This document shows, in pieces, positions 1-8,853 of a stretch of 64,000 nucleotides of DNA. Below the pieces are notes generated by a model, which saw only the letters and a list, made by a program, of their open reading frames with translations, did no database searches and was not told where the DNA came from. A program made the translations under genes and the position numbers. Source of the stretch: Mannheimia bovis. Lineage in GTDB: Bacteria > Pseudomonadota > Gammaproteobacteria > Enterobacterales > Pasteurellaceae. The stretch's first letter is position 1. Each line of letters starts with the position of its first letter. The stretch spans positions 1,256,798 to 1,320,797 of the forward strand of contig NZ_CP061280.1 in the NCBI RefSeq assembly GCF_014541205.1. The letters are read 5' to 3'.

Positions 1-2
1 CG

Positions 3-314
<312 letters not shown>

Positions 315-359
315 TAAGTTGATCCAAATTCTGATAACTTTTAGAATTTAACAAAAGCT

Positions 360-391
360 GCCCCAAAGTTAATGCTTTGGGGCTTTTGTTT
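360..391 (+). terminator. Rho-independent terminator after argG
   Basis: A 9-bp perfect stem (GCCCCAAAG / CTTTGGGGC) with a 6-nt loop is followed by TTTTGTTT. It sits between argG and rnhA. Confidence 0.88.
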
Positions 392-405
392 GTAAAGTGA
401 ATGTG

Positions 406-867
406 ATGAAATTAGTTGAAATTTTTACAGATGGCTCGTGTTTGGGGAACCCCGGCAAAGGGGGAATTGGCATTCTGCTTCGCTATAATGGGCACGAGAA
501 AGCTGTCAGCAAAGGTTATTTTCAAACCACCAATAACCGAATGGAATTGCGAGCGGTGATCGAAGCCTTATCAATGCTAAAAGAGCCCTGTAAGGTGCAA
601 CTTAACAGTGATAGCCAATATATGAAAAATGGCATTCAGAAATGGATTTTTAACTGGAAGAAAAACGACTGGAAAACCAGTGATAAGAAACCCGTTAAAA
701 ATAAAGATTTATGGATTGCGTTAGATAAAGAAATTCAACGCCACCAAATTGAATGGGTGTGGGTGAAAGGGCATTCAGGTCATCGTGAAAATGAAATTTG
801 TGATGGGCTGGCAAAAAATGGGGCAAACAATCCGACTTTAGATGATGTCGGCTATGTTGTAGAATAA
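406..867 (+). CDS. rnhA: Ribonuclease HI
   Basis: Degrades the RNA strand of RNA-DNA hybrids in the cytoplasm. The four carboxylates of bacterial RNase HI are present: Asp9 in IFTDGSC, Glu47 in NRMELRA, Asp69 in LNSDSQ and the Asp of EICDGLAK. The [10 protein letters not shown] segment carries the family histidine. I chose the ATG at 406, giving 153 residues close to the usual 155. The GTG at 397 would add three residues (MNV) without a better ribosome site. It stands alone between the argG terminator and a hairpin-rich gap before cvpA. Nothing looks unusual. Confidence 0.95.
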   Translation: MKLVEIFTDGSCLGNPGKGGIGILLRYNGHEKAVSKGYFQTTNNRMELRAVIEALSMLKEPCKVQLNSDSQYMKNGIQKWIFNWKKNDWKTSDKKPVKNKDLWIALDKEIQRHQIEWVWVKGHSGHRENEICDGLAKNGANNPTLDDVGYVVE

Positions 868-875
868 GTATTTTT

Positions 876-1003
876 ACAAGCGGTTATATTTACTCGCTAC
901 GCTCGCTCCTTCGGAGCCGTTGGCAAAGCCAACGTTCAAACGCAAAGCACTTGTTACGAAAAATTTGCAATCTGCAAAATTTTCAAAAAATCTTACCGCT
1001 TGT
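876..1003. repeat. Tandem hairpins bracketed by inverted uptake sequences
   Basis: The 232-bp gap between rnhA and cvpA starts with an Apl-type uptake sequence ACAAGCGGT (876-884) and has its inverse ACCGCTTGT at 995-1003. Between them are two adjacent perfect hairpins: GCTCC-TTC-GGAGC (905-917) and CGTTGGC-AAA-GCCAACG (918-934). The hairpins look like a small dispersed repeat; function is unknown. The outer pair could also form a weak terminator for rnhA. Confidence 0.6.
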
Positions 1004-1042
1004 TAATTTGTGTAGATGAGTAATTTTTAGCAAAATAGGGCT

Positions 1043-1058
1043 ACGCAAACGTTTTCTT
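1043..1058 (+). promoter_or_regulatory. PurR operator upstream of cvpA-purF
   Basis: The 16-bp ACGCAAACGTTTTCTT matches the PurR box consensus (ACGCAAACGTTTNCNT) and lies about 40 bp before cvpA. In E. coli the cvpA-purF operon is repressed by PurR with hypoxanthine or guanine through the same kind of box. A -10-like TAAAAT follows at about 1065-1070. Confidence 0.85.
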
Positions 1059-1099
1059 TTTTTGTAAAATAGGAGAGCTTTAAGCTTTTAAGGGTTTTT

Positions 1100-1603
1100 A
1101 TGGTTGATTTAATTATTATCGGGATCATTGCATTTTCTGTACTGGTAAGTTTATGGCGAGGATTTACGAATGAGGCGTTATCGCTCCTCGGTTGGGTAGT
1201 TGCTTTTTTTGTAGCAAGTTCATTTTACCCTTATCTAAGTGGCTATTTCACCCAGATAAATTCAGTTTACCTACAAAATTCAGAGTTTTTACGCAATGGT
1301 TTAGCAGCAGCCATTTTATTCATTTTAACGTTAATCGTATGTGGCGTAATTAATGGTTTATTAGGCAAGGTGATTGATTTAAGCGGCTTGTCTATTACCG
1401 ACCGCATTTTAGGCGGTGCTTTTGGGGCATTACGCGGCATTTTAATTGTTTCGGCAATTTTGTTTTTCTTAGATACTTTCACGCAAGCAAGCCAAACGGA
1501 ATTATGGAAATCATCATTACTAATTCCACATTTTGACTTTATTGTGAAATGGTTCTTTGAGCAGTTACAAACAAATTCTACTTTTCTAAACTCGACTAAA
1601 TAA
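1100..1603 (+). CDS. cvpA: CvpA family membrane protein
   Basis: A 167-residue inner-membrane protein with four hydrophobic segments (roughly residues 1-20, 28-50, 62-85 and 100-122), the usual CvpA layout and length. In E. coli CvpA is needed for colicin V production; its molecular role is unclear. The first gene of the purF operon in gammaproteobacteria, it ends 14 bp before purF here and shares the PurR-controlled promoter. The gene order and the [20 protein letters not shown] stretch support the call. Confidence 0.9.
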   Translation: MVDLIIIGIIAFSVLVSLWRGFTNEALSLLGWVVAFFVASSFYPYLSGYFTQINSVYLQNSEFLRNGLAAAILFILTLIVCGVINGLLGKVIDLSGLSITDRILGGAFGALRGILIVSAILFFLDTFTQASQTELWKSSLLIPHFDFIVKWFFEQLQTNSTFLNSTK

Positions 1604-1617
1604 AGAGGTTTTTCTAT

Positions 1618-3135
1618 ATGTGCGGCATTGTCGGTATTATTGGGAACTCGCCTGTCAATCAGGCGATTTATGATGGCTTAACATTATTACAACACCGAGG
1701 ACAAGATGCCGCAGGTATCGTTACCATAGACGATGAAAACCGTTTCCGCTTACGCAAAGCGAACGGTTTAGTGAGTGATGTGTTCCAACAAGAACATATG
1801 CTACGTTTACAAGGTAATGTGGGGATTGGGCACGTTCGTTATCCAACAGCTGGGAGTTCAAGTGTATCAGAAGCTCAGCCTTTCTATGTCAATTCACCAT
1901 TTGGGATTACGCTTGTACATAATGGTAACTTAACGAATAATGCAGAGCTAAAAGAGCGTTTGTTTAATGAAGCTCGTCGCCACGTTAATACCAATTCAGA
2001 TTCAGAATCGCTCCTGAATATCTTTGCTTATTTTTTAGATCTCTACCCAACACAGCAGCTTAGTCCTGAGAATATTTTTGAAACCGTTAAAAAAACGAAT
2101 GAGAGTATTCGAGGTGCTTATGCGTGTATTGCAATGATTATCGGACACGGTATGGTGGCATTTCGCGATCCTTTCGGTATTCGTCCGCTAGTTTTAGGTA
2201 AACGTGAAGTTGAAGGTAAAACGGAATATATGTTTGCCTCAGAGAGTGTTGCATTAGATGTGGTTGGTTTTGAGTTTGTAAGAGATGTATTGCCGGGTGA
2301 AGCTATCTATATTACTTTTGATGGCGAATTACATTCCCAGATTTGTGCGGATAATCCGAAACTAAACCCTTGTATTTTTGAATACGTTTACTTTGCCCGC
2401 CCAGATTCAGTAATTGATGGCGTTTCTGTTTATGCAGCTCGTGTGCATATGGGCGAATTACTCGGTGAGAAGATCAAACGTGAATGGGGACGTATTGTTG
2501 ATGATATTGATGTCGTTATCCCGATTCCGGAAACCTCAAACGATATTGCCGTGCGTATTGCTAATGTGCTTTACAAACCATATCGTCAAGGTTTTGTGAA
2601 AAACCGCTATGTGGCTCGAACCTTTATTATGCCTGGGCAAGCTCAGCGTAAAAGCTCGGTTCGCCGTAAATTAAATGCGATTGCCTCAGAATTTAAAGGT
2701 AAAAGTGTTCTATTAGTTGATGATTCTATTGTGCGAGGCACAACTTCTGAGCAGATTGTGGAAATGGCGAGAGCGGCAGGTGCAAAACGTGTTTATTTTG
2801 CCTCTGCAGCACCGGAAATTCGTTATCCAAATGTTTATGGTATTGATATGCCGACCTGTGAAGAATTGGTTGCTTACGACCGTTCGGTAGAAGAGGTTGC
2901 GGATATGATTGGTGTAGATAAACTGATTTTCCAAGATTTAGATGCACTTTATAAATCAATTCAAATAGAAAATCCAACCATTCATAACTTCGATGATTCG
3001 GTCTTTACCGGTGAATATATCACAGGCGATATTGATAAATGTTATTTAGATGCCATTGCGAAATCCCGCAATGATAAAGCTAAGGCAAAAGCGGCAAAGC
3101 AAGCCACAAACTTAGAAATTCATAACGAAAGCTAA
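1618..3135 (+). CDS. purF: Amidophosphoribosyltransferase
   Basis: Catalyses the first committed step of purine synthesis, transferring the amide nitrogen of glutamine to PRPP. The protein begins MCGIVGI, so Cys2 becomes the N-terminal nucleophile of the glutaminase domain (about residues 2-235). The phosphoribosyltransferase half contains the PRPP-binding loop [10 protein letters not shown] near residues 366-375. The 505-residue length is normal. It follows cvpA by 14 bp and is under the PurR box at 1043. A strong terminator follows the stop. Confidence 0.97.
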   Translation: MCGIVGIIGNSPVNQAIYDGLTLLQHRGQDAAGIVTIDDENRFRLRKANGLVSDVFQQEHMLRLQGNVGIGHVRYPTAGSSSVSEAQPFYVNSPFGITLVHNGNLTNNAELKERLFNEARRHVNTNSDSESLLNIFAYFLDLYPTQQLSPENIFETVKKTNESIRGAYACIAMIIGHGMVAFRDPFGIRPLVLGKREVEGKTEYMFASESVALDVVGFEFVRDVLPGEAIYITFDGELHSQICADNPKLNPCIFEYVYFARPDSVIDGVSVYAARVHMGELLGEKIKREWGRIVDDIDVVIPIPETSNDIAVRIANVLYKPYRQGFVKNRYVARTFIMPGQAQRKSSVRRKLNAIASEFKGKSVLLVDDSIVRGTTSEQIVEMARAAGAKRVYFASAAPEIRYPNVYGIDMPTCEELVAYDRSVEEVADMIGVDKLIFQDLDALYKSIQIENPTIHNFDDSVFTGEYITGDIDKCYLDAIAKSRNDKAKAKAAKQATNLEIHNES

Positions 3136-3140
3136 AAAGA

Positions 3141-3169
3141 AAACTCGCAGCTAAAACTGCGAGTTTTTT
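3141..3169 (+). terminator. Rho-independent terminator after purF
   Basis: Perfect stem AAACTCGCAG / CTGCGAGTTT with a 6-nt loop and a T run. It also abuts the 3' end of the convergent gene at 3171, so it may serve both strands. Confidence 0.88.
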
Positions 3170-3170
3170 G

Positions 3171-3626
3171 CTATTGCTTTTTCTTCTGTTCTGCTAAAGC
3201 ATTTTGCATACGCTGATGCATTTCTTGATAAGTAGGTTTAAAAGCATCACATTTTTCTTGATCTACGTTTGCTTCTTGGTGATTGAGCCTATTATGTTGC
3301 AGGTGAAAATATTCCATTGATGCTTTGTCATTTTGCATAGTAAGAAAATTTTCCCTCCCCAATAAGTCATTTAACACTCGTTGCTCAAAATACTGCATTG
3401 TTAAATGTTCAGCTACATTCCAATTATCATAAATTTTCTGATAATCAGGTTTTGCCAGATCAGGGTAGATACATTGCTCAATATTATTTAGCTGACGAAT
3501 TAAAATCTTAACGTCCAGTTCGGAAATTTTATATTTCGGTTCATTGTAAGCGGTCGAATTGTCCAAATTATTTGCAAATGCAAAAGATGAACTAAATAAG
3601 AGAGCTACTAACGCTTTTTTAAACAT
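3171..3626 (-). CDS. Small exported protein of unknown function
   Basis: A 151-residue protein with a clear Sec signal peptide (MFKKALVALLFSSSFAFA, cleavage after about residue 18). The mature part is charged and largely helical, with two cysteines (in NIEQCIYPDL and QEKCDAFKP) that could form a disulfide in the periplasm. The C-terminus is rich in Glu, Gln and Lys. I do not recognise a named domain. It lies 14 bp downstream of mltA on the same strand and may be co-transcribed, which would fit a periplasmic or envelope role; that is inference. The start at 3626 directly precedes the signal peptide. Confidence 0.7.
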   Translation of the reverse strand: MFKKALVALLFSSSFAFANNLDNSTAYNEPKYKISELDVKILIRQLNNIEQCIYPDLAKPDYQKIYDNWNVAEHLTMQYFEQRVLNDLLGRENFLTMQNDKASMEYFHLQHNRLNHQEANVDQEKCDAFKPTYQEMHQRMQNALAEQKKKQ

Positions 3627-3640
3627 ATTACCAGCTTAAA

Positions 3641-4750
3641 TTAGTTGAGTATCCAAACACGACCATAGTGCTTCATTAAGCCTGCAACGTGTCCTGCTTT
3701 ATCGCCAATACCTTGATATAAATCGAAGTGATGACCTTTCACTGCACCACCTACATCAAGGGCAACCATTAAACGCATTTCGTGTTTGCCTGTCCAGTTT
3801 CCGTTATTATCAATCAGTGGCATTTCAACCAATAACACACTACCGGAAGGCACAATGCTACGATCTGATGCCACAGAAGCCAATGGCACTAATGGCACGC
3901 CTGCTGAACCTTTCACTTTTCCATAAGGATCATTTTGGAAGAATACATAAGACGGATTACGTTCTAACAAACCTTGAACACGGCTAGGATTACGTTCTCC
4001 CCACTCACGAATAGCTTGAACTGACATTTTCTCTTTCGGAATTTCACCATCTTCCACTAATAAACGTCCAACGCTTGCATATTTAAAACCATTTTGCCCG
4101 GCATAAGCGAAATAATTTAAACGACCATCGCCAAAATCAACATAGCCACTACCTTGAACCCCTAACAGGAAGTTATCAAGCATTGAATTACTATAAGCTA
4201 ATTCTAAGCCTTGACCTTGCAATGCTCCTGCATAAATTTCAGCTCGAGAAAAACGCTTGTTTGATGGCATTGCATAAATTGGGTGCTGATATTGCCCCTG
4301 TGGAGTGCGACGAGCTTTAATTACAGGCGAGTAATAACCTGTCATTAATACATTTTGATAACCATCTTCGCCACGCATTAAACGTGTACTAATACCATAT
4401 TTCGCCAGATCATTAATATTTGCCCCCGATGAAATCCAACGGCTCACTTTACCATAAGCTAACGAATGGATATTGGCTAGGCTGCTATAAGTGCGAACAT
4501 TAGAAAGCTGTTGTAGAAAATCGTTCTGATTAACAGGGGTAGCATTTAAACTTAAACGACCGCTTTGAAAATGCGTACCATAAGGCATAAACTGACGACC
4601 GTTATATTTCGCCCCAAATTTTGCTTTATCGGCATCATAAGAGGTTGAACCACTTTTTTTACTTGGTGTGGAAGAACAACCCACTAAAATACCGGCAACT
4701 AAAGCTATAGTTGTTGCAGCGATTGATTTTTTATATGCTTTCCAATTCAT
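3641..4750 (-). CDS. mltA: Membrane-bound lytic murein transglycosylase A
   Basis: An outer-membrane lipoprotein that cleaves the glycan strands of peptidoglycan to leave 1,6-anhydromuramyl ends. The N-terminus has a lipoprotein signal with lipobox LVGC followed by SSTPSKK. The C-terminal stretch LDVGGAVKGHHFDLYQGIG contains the conserved aspartate of the MltA double-psi barrel. An upstream in-frame ATG exists at 4798, but the ATG at 4750 has AAGGA at the right distance and starts directly on the signal peptide, giving 369 residues. A 151-residue exported protein follows. Confidence 0.92.
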   Translation of the reverse strand: MNWKAYKKSIAATTIALVAGILVGCSSTPSKKSGSTSYDADKAKFGAKYNGRQFMPYGTHFQSGRLSLNATPVNQNDFLQQLSNVRTYSSLANIHSLAYGKVSRWISSGANINDLAKYGISTRLMRGEDGYQNVLMTGYYSPVIKARRTPQGQYQHPIYAMPSNKRFSRAEIYAGALQGQGLELAYSNSMLDNFLLGVQGSGYVDFGDGRLNYFAYAGQNGFKYASVGRLLVEDGEIPKEKMSVQAIREWGERNPSRVQGLLERNPSYVFFQNDPYGKVKGSAGVPLVPLASVASDRSIVPSGSVLLVEMPLIDNNGNWTGKHEMRLMVALDVGGAVKGHHFDLYQGIGDKAGHVAGLMKHYGRVWILN

Positions 4751-4913
4751 CGAAAATCCTTTCATCGTTAATAAAATGTGAAAAATGAAGCATAGCAAAA
4801 ATGCTACTAAATTAAAATAAGAATATAGTTGTTTGTTTTTAATACAGAAAACGGATTTTTATACTATTTCTGTGTTAAATTAAATCACTTAGCACAATTT
4901 TTTATAATTTTGC

Positions 4914-4941
4914 TTGTCATTATGACAAATTGATATATTAT
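4914..4941 (+). promoter_or_regulatory. Promoter for tRNA-fMet
   Basis: A -35 TTGTCA (4914-4919) and -10 TATTAT (4936-4941) with a 16-bp spacer lie 12 bp before the tRNA. Confidence 0.5.
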
Positions 4942-4953
4942 GTACGCATCAGA

Positions 4954-5030
<77 letters not shown>

Positions 5031-5037
5031 AATTTTA

Positions 5038-5068
5038 AGCCCTTGATTTTATCAAGGGCTTTTCTTTT
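5038..5068 (+). terminator. Terminator after tRNA-fMet
   Basis: Perfect 10-bp stem AGCCCTTGAT / ATCAAGGGCT with a TTT loop, then TTTCTTTT. Confidence 0.9.
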
Positions 5069-5170
5069 ACAAAAAATAAGTGAGAATTAACCGCTTGTGG
5101 TTATCAAATACTTCCTCTCTTTTCTATTTCTCGCTACACTAAAGCTATCTTTCCTAAATTTTTTTGGATT

Positions 5171-6631
5171 ATGAGCAATATTTTAACTGTTACCCAACTT
5201 AACTATTCTGTCCGTCATTTGCTTGAAATGGAACTCAACCAAGTTTGGCTGACCGGTGAAATTTCTAATTTCAGTCAGCCGGTTTCAGGGCATTGGTATC
5301 TCACCTTAAAAGATGATAAAGCCCAAGTGCGAGCCGCGATGTTCAAGATGAAAAATACGAGAGTGAATTTCCGCCCGCAAAACGGAATGCAAGTGTTGGT
5401 AAGAGCAAGCGTAACTTTGTATGAACCCAGGGGGGATTATCAGCTCATTATTGAAAGTATGCAGCCAGCGGGAGAAGGGTTATTACAGCAACAATTTGAG
5501 CAGCTTAAAACAAAATTAGCAGCTCAAGGTTTATTTGCTCAAGAACATAAGAAACCTATTCCACAATTTGTAAAAAAAGTTGGAGTTATTACTTCATCAA
5601 GCGGAGCAGCGTTGCAAGATATTCTCCATATTTTACAACGCCGAGATCCAAGCCTAGAAGTGGTGATTTACCCAACGTTAGTTCAAGGTAAGGAAGCCAC
5701 ACAAGATATTGTCAATACAATAGAACTTGCTAATCGCCGTAATGAATGTGATGTGTTGATTGTTGGGAGAGGCGGTGGCTCATTAGAGGATTTATGGTGC
5801 TTTAACGAAGAAGCCGTTGCTTATGCAATTTACCATTCCAACATTCCGATTATCAGTGCGGTCGGGCACGAAACGGATGTTACTATTGCTGATTTTGTCG
5901 CCGATTTGCGAGCTCCAACCCCTTCAGCAGCAGCGGAATTGGTAAGCCGTGATCAAAACGAGCTAAAACGCCAATTACAACACCAATTTGATAAAGTTAA
6001 TTTAGCCTTTGACCGACTTTGGACAGCCAAAATGACTCGCTTCCAACAACTTCATTTACGCCTAAATGCTCAACACCCAATGAAGCATATTCAAGCACGC
6101 CAACAACAATTTGACTATATTGAATATAGGCTTGAACAGGCGGTTTATAAATTACTTTCAGAGAAAACACAGCAAACGAAAGAACTCAATTTACGTTTAA
6201 TCAATCAGCACCCACAAAAGCAGATAGAACGTCAAAGCCAGCGATTAGCTCAAATCGAACAAAGACTACACTGGCAAATAATGCAAAAACTAAACAAAAA
6301 ACAGCAACAGTGGAAAAATGTGGTTCAGCGTTTTGAGCGAAATCCGCTACCTTACCAAGTTAATCAACAACAAACGGTACTGGCAAAATTTTCTCAACGC
6401 TTGAATTATGCAATGGAAAAAACGATGCTCAAAGAGCAACAACATTTCCAAGAACTTTGTACTAAATTGGAAGGGCTAAGCCCATTGAAAATTCTCACTC
6501 GTGGTTATTCAATAACGCAAACAGAGGAAGGGAAAATGCTCACTTCAAGCAGTAATATCAAGCCTGGAGAGATGATCATTACACAGCTAAAAACAGGAAA
6601 AATAAGAAGTCAAGTAGTGGATTTTTTGTAG
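5171..6631 (+). CDS. xseA: Exodeoxyribonuclease VII large subunit
   Basis: With XseB forms ExoVII, which degrades single-stranded DNA from both ends. The order is an N-terminal OB-fold domain (about residues 1-105, with WLTGEISNF and GHWYLTLKD), a catalytic core (about 110-330, with [22 protein letters not shown] and [17 protein letters not shown]), then a long helical coiled region containing repeated glutamine- and arginine-rich segments. The C-terminal [11 protein letters not shown] segment is typical. Length (486) is slightly above the E. coli enzyme. It stands alone between two tRNA genes; xseB is not in the window. Confidence 0.96.
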   Translation: MSNILTVTQLNYSVRHLLEMELNQVWLTGEISNFSQPVSGHWYLTLKDDKAQVRAAMFKMKNTRVNFRPQNGMQVLVRASVTLYEPRGDYQLIIESMQPAGEGLLQQQFEQLKTKLAAQGLFAQEHKKPIPQFVKKVGVITSSSGAALQDILHILQRRDPSLEVVIYPTLVQGKEATQDIVNTIELANRRNECDVLIVGRGGGSLEDLWCFNEEAVAYAIYHSNIPIISAVGHETDVTIADFVADLRAPTPSAAAELVSRDQNELKRQLQHQFDKVNLAFDRLWTAKMTRFQQLHLRLNAQHPMKHIQARQQQFDYIEYRLEQAVYKLLSEKTQQTKELNLRLINQHPQKQIERQSQRLAQIEQRLHWQIMQKLNKKQQQWKNVVQRFERNPLPYQVNQQQTVLAKFSQRLNYAMEKTMLKEQQHFQELCTKLEGLSPLKILTRGYSITQTEEGKMLTSSSNIKPGEMIITQLKTGKIRSQVVDFL

Positions 6632-6807
6632 GGGAATTTTTGAACGCTATCAATTTTTAAAATTAATTATATGAAAATCAGTAGGTTAAATATTTATAAA
6701 CAGGGTTGTGCACTTACTTATCCATAGATGATGTGCATAACTATTTTTGTAAATATGGATCGAATGCTGAATTTTAAATCAACCAATTTTCAAGGCGTTT
6801 TTTACGC

Positions 6808-6836
6808 TTGCACAAGCGGTCATATTTTTCTATAAT
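6808..6836 (+). promoter_or_regulatory. Promoter of tRNA-Leu with an uptake sequence in the spacer
   Basis: A -35 TTGCAC (6808-6813) and a consensus -10 TATAAT (6831-6836) are 17 bp apart. An Apl-type uptake sequence ACAAGCGGT occupies 6812-6820, overlapping the -35 edge and the spacer. Confidence 0.7.
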
Positions 6837-6850
6837 CTCGCAAAATTTAA

Positions 6851-6936
6851 GCCAGTGTGGCGAAATCGGTAGACGCAGCGGATTCAAAATCCGCCGCCCA
6901 TAAAGCGTGTCGGTTCGAGTCCGACCACTGGCACCA
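6851..6936 (+). tRNA. tRNA-Leu (CAA)
   Basis: An 86-nt class II tRNA with a long variable arm and encoded CCA. The anticodon loop reads TTCAAAA with anticodon CAA at 6885-6887. The acceptor stem GCCAGTG pairs with CACTGGC. Confidence 0.97.
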
Positions 6937-6943
6937 AGTTCAT

Positions 6944-6970
6944 AAAAAACCGCTTTTTAGCGGTTTTTTT
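6944..6970 (+). terminator. Terminator after tRNA-Leu
   Basis: Stem AAAAAACCGCT / AGCGGTTTTTT with a TTTT loop. Confidence 0.88.
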
Positions 6971-7254
6971 ATTTCTTTTGTATTCATACACCAACATAAA
7001 CCGAATTCTAGTGTCGAATGTAAGCGGTAAACGTTTCTCTAAACATTTACAAAAATATAAACATACTTTGCCGCCTATTATTTAGCTAAATCAAGAGTCA
7101 GGTTTGCCTCCGCCTCCGCTTGCTATGGCTTCGAGAACAAGACCCTAATTATCTCTGCCAAAATCGACTAACGTCCCCCGATGGTGAGAGTGTCTCACTC
7201 GTGCCAAAACAAGCGGTTGATTCACCTTTAAAATTTGCAAAATACTCAACATAA

Positions 7255-7824
7255 TTAACCGCTTGAAGCAGATAAGTATTGACACTCGTCAGAGGCGAGT
7301 GCCATCGAGGGGGCGGATTTTTCGAGTTCCTCTGCCTCTTGCCGTTTTTTATTGGCTTCCTCCAAATACGGTTGTACTAAGCGGTTTGTCCAAGAAACCG
7401 ATAATTCGCCGATAACCTGTGCCGTTTCCTGCTTTTCCTGAATTGCATTTAAATCCGCTTTTTCGACCGCTTGATTAGCGTTTGCGGTGTCTCGGTTTAG
7501 GCTTGCCAGTGTTTCTTCTGCGGTTTTGCCTGTGAGAGCTTTTTGTTTCTCGCTGTCGGTAATCGTGAGGTTGATATTACTGCTTATCGCCGCCTTGGTT
7601 TGGCTGCGTTCGCTTTCATTCATATTCCCCAATGCACTTAATGCAGCACCCACTGCAGAAGTTGCCATTTTCGACATATCTGAGCTCACGCCAACAGACA
7701 CTGAGCTGACTTTGACATCACTGCGGTTTTCAATCTCTTCCGTGGTAAGTTTACAGGTTTTCATTTGGTGGTTAATGTCGCTCAGTATTGATAGAAATAA
7801 GAACTCAGTCGGTATACTCACCAT
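7255..7824 (-). pseudogene. Remnant of a filamentous haemagglutinin / CdiA-type exoprotein
   Basis: A 189-codon open frame that matches only an internal part of large two-partner-secreted haemagglutinins. Recognisable features are TEEIENRSDVKVSS, the serine/alanine-rich stretch after it, SSNINLTITDSEKQKALTGK and EETLASLNRDTANANQAVEK, all typical of the region that precedes the toxin part in FhaB/CdiA proteins. Intact family members have thousands of residues; here there is no signal peptide, repeat region, pretoxin motif or TpsB partner. The first residues are not haemagglutinin-like, so the start is not real. About 180 bp downstream of the stop (7080-7254) contains no gene and an imperfect inverted repeat. 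I read it as a relic of a CDI or adhesin locus, close to tRNA-Leu. Confidence 0.75.
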
Positions 7825-7872
7825 TTCCAGAGTAAAGCCAAAAGGATATAACTATCCTTTTAATACATTTAC

Positions 7873-8730
7873 TTATTCCATTCCTTTACTTAGTAAATTA
7901 CACCCATAATAAATCCCATAAAGCGTATCTATTCCTGATGAGTGTCCAATATTTTCAAATAGTTTACTGAGTTGTTCTATTTCTATATTTTGCTTATCAA
8001 GATTTTTAAAGAAAGCCAGAATAGGGAGAGAAAATTGTTGTTGCAATGCACAGTCTAAAAATCGGTTGCTGATGGCGTTAGTGTTTACTAAATTTTGTTT
8101 AATTTGTTGAGTGAATTTTTGATAAAAAGAGTTTTGTGTTGCATTAAAATATTGAAATGTGGCAAGCAAGCCGCAGAGAAAATCATCGCCACTTGGTGTA
8201 AGCCCTATACCTAATCCGATTAATTTAGTCAAAATATTACAAGCATTTTCCTCATCATTCATTGTATAGAAATGTTCAGTTTGGGCTAAATATTGCTTGA
8301 AAGCGGATAATATTAGGTCATCATTCTGTGCTTGGAGTAGAAGATTTAACCCGTGTTTATCTGAATTTTGCAATATTTGTTGAGTGAGTTCAGTACAAAA
8401 TTTGAGTTTGTGGTTTGAATGAGCATCACAAGCGGTCAATTTTGTACAAAAAATTGCACAATCTTGGTAATTTAAATGAAGTCGGTAATTTTGATTAAGT
8501 TTTAATGTCAATCCCTCAAATTGAGTTTGTGTAAGATGCGTAATTAGGCTGATGGGAGAGAGTTCACTCTCGATAGGCTGTAGAGAAAAAATTTCATTGC
8601 TAATCAATAAGTTAATGGTTTTATTATAAATCGAATGAATAGTTACTAGGGGAGAAGAGCCTATTGCCTCTAGAGCATAGTTTGTTGTTTTTGAAATAGT
8701 AATGTTTATTATTTGCTCTTTTATGCTCAT
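7873..8730 (-). CDS. allH: DUF2877 protein, oxamate carbamoyltransferase subunit AllH
   Basis: A 285-residue DUF2877 protein. The hallmark glycine-rich motif GLTPSGDDFLCG lies at about residues 177-188, with a second conserved part SSGIDTLYGI near the C-terminus. In E. coli the homologous YlbF (AllH) has been reported to work with FdrA (AllF) and YlbE (AllG) in splitting oxalurate into oxamate and carbamoyl phosphate. Here it is divergent from allB and separated from the fused allF-allG by about 6 kb, but it is the only copy in the window and completes that enzyme. The ribosome site is weak. An uptake sequence lies inside the gene (8428-8436). Confidence 0.82.
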   Translation of the reverse strand: MSIKEQIINITISKTTNYALEAIGSSPLVTIHSIYNKTINLLISNEIFSLQPIESELSPISLITHLTQTQFEGLTLKLNQNYRLHLNYQDCAIFCTKLTACDAHSNHKLKFCTELTQQILQNSDKHGLNLLLQAQNDDLILSAFKQYLAQTEHFYTMNDEENACNILTKLIGLGIGLTPSGDDFLCGLLATFQYFNATQNSFYQKFTQQIKQNLVNTNAISNRFLDCALQQQFSLPILAFFKNLDKQNIEIEQLSKLFENIGHSSGIDTLYGIYYGCNLLSKGME

Positions 8731-8784
8731 TTTGTAAAATACCTATTGATTTTTTATTATTTTATTGATTAGTATTAAGCCAAA

Positions 8785-8813
8785 TTGAAATGCGATTTCA
8801 TATTTTGTATTTT
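8785..8813 (+). promoter_or_regulatory. Candidate allB promoter with a palindromic operator
   Basis: In the 123-bp divergent gap between allH and allB, TTGAAA (8785-8790) and TATTTT (8808-8813) are 17 bp apart. The spacer contains the perfect palindrome TGAAAT-gcg-ATTTCA (8786-8800), which resembles the TGGAAA...TTTCCA type of site bound by IclR-family regulators such as AllR. No IclR gene is in the window. The assignment is inference. Confidence 0.45.
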
Positions 8814-8853
8814 CCTTTCAAATCGTTAAAAGTCAATAAAAAGAAGGTTTATT

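Noticed and set aside
7487-7909. 140-codon plus-strand frame
   Set aside because: Shadow of the haemagglutinin remnant and the allH end; hydrophobic runs come from the complementary strand.
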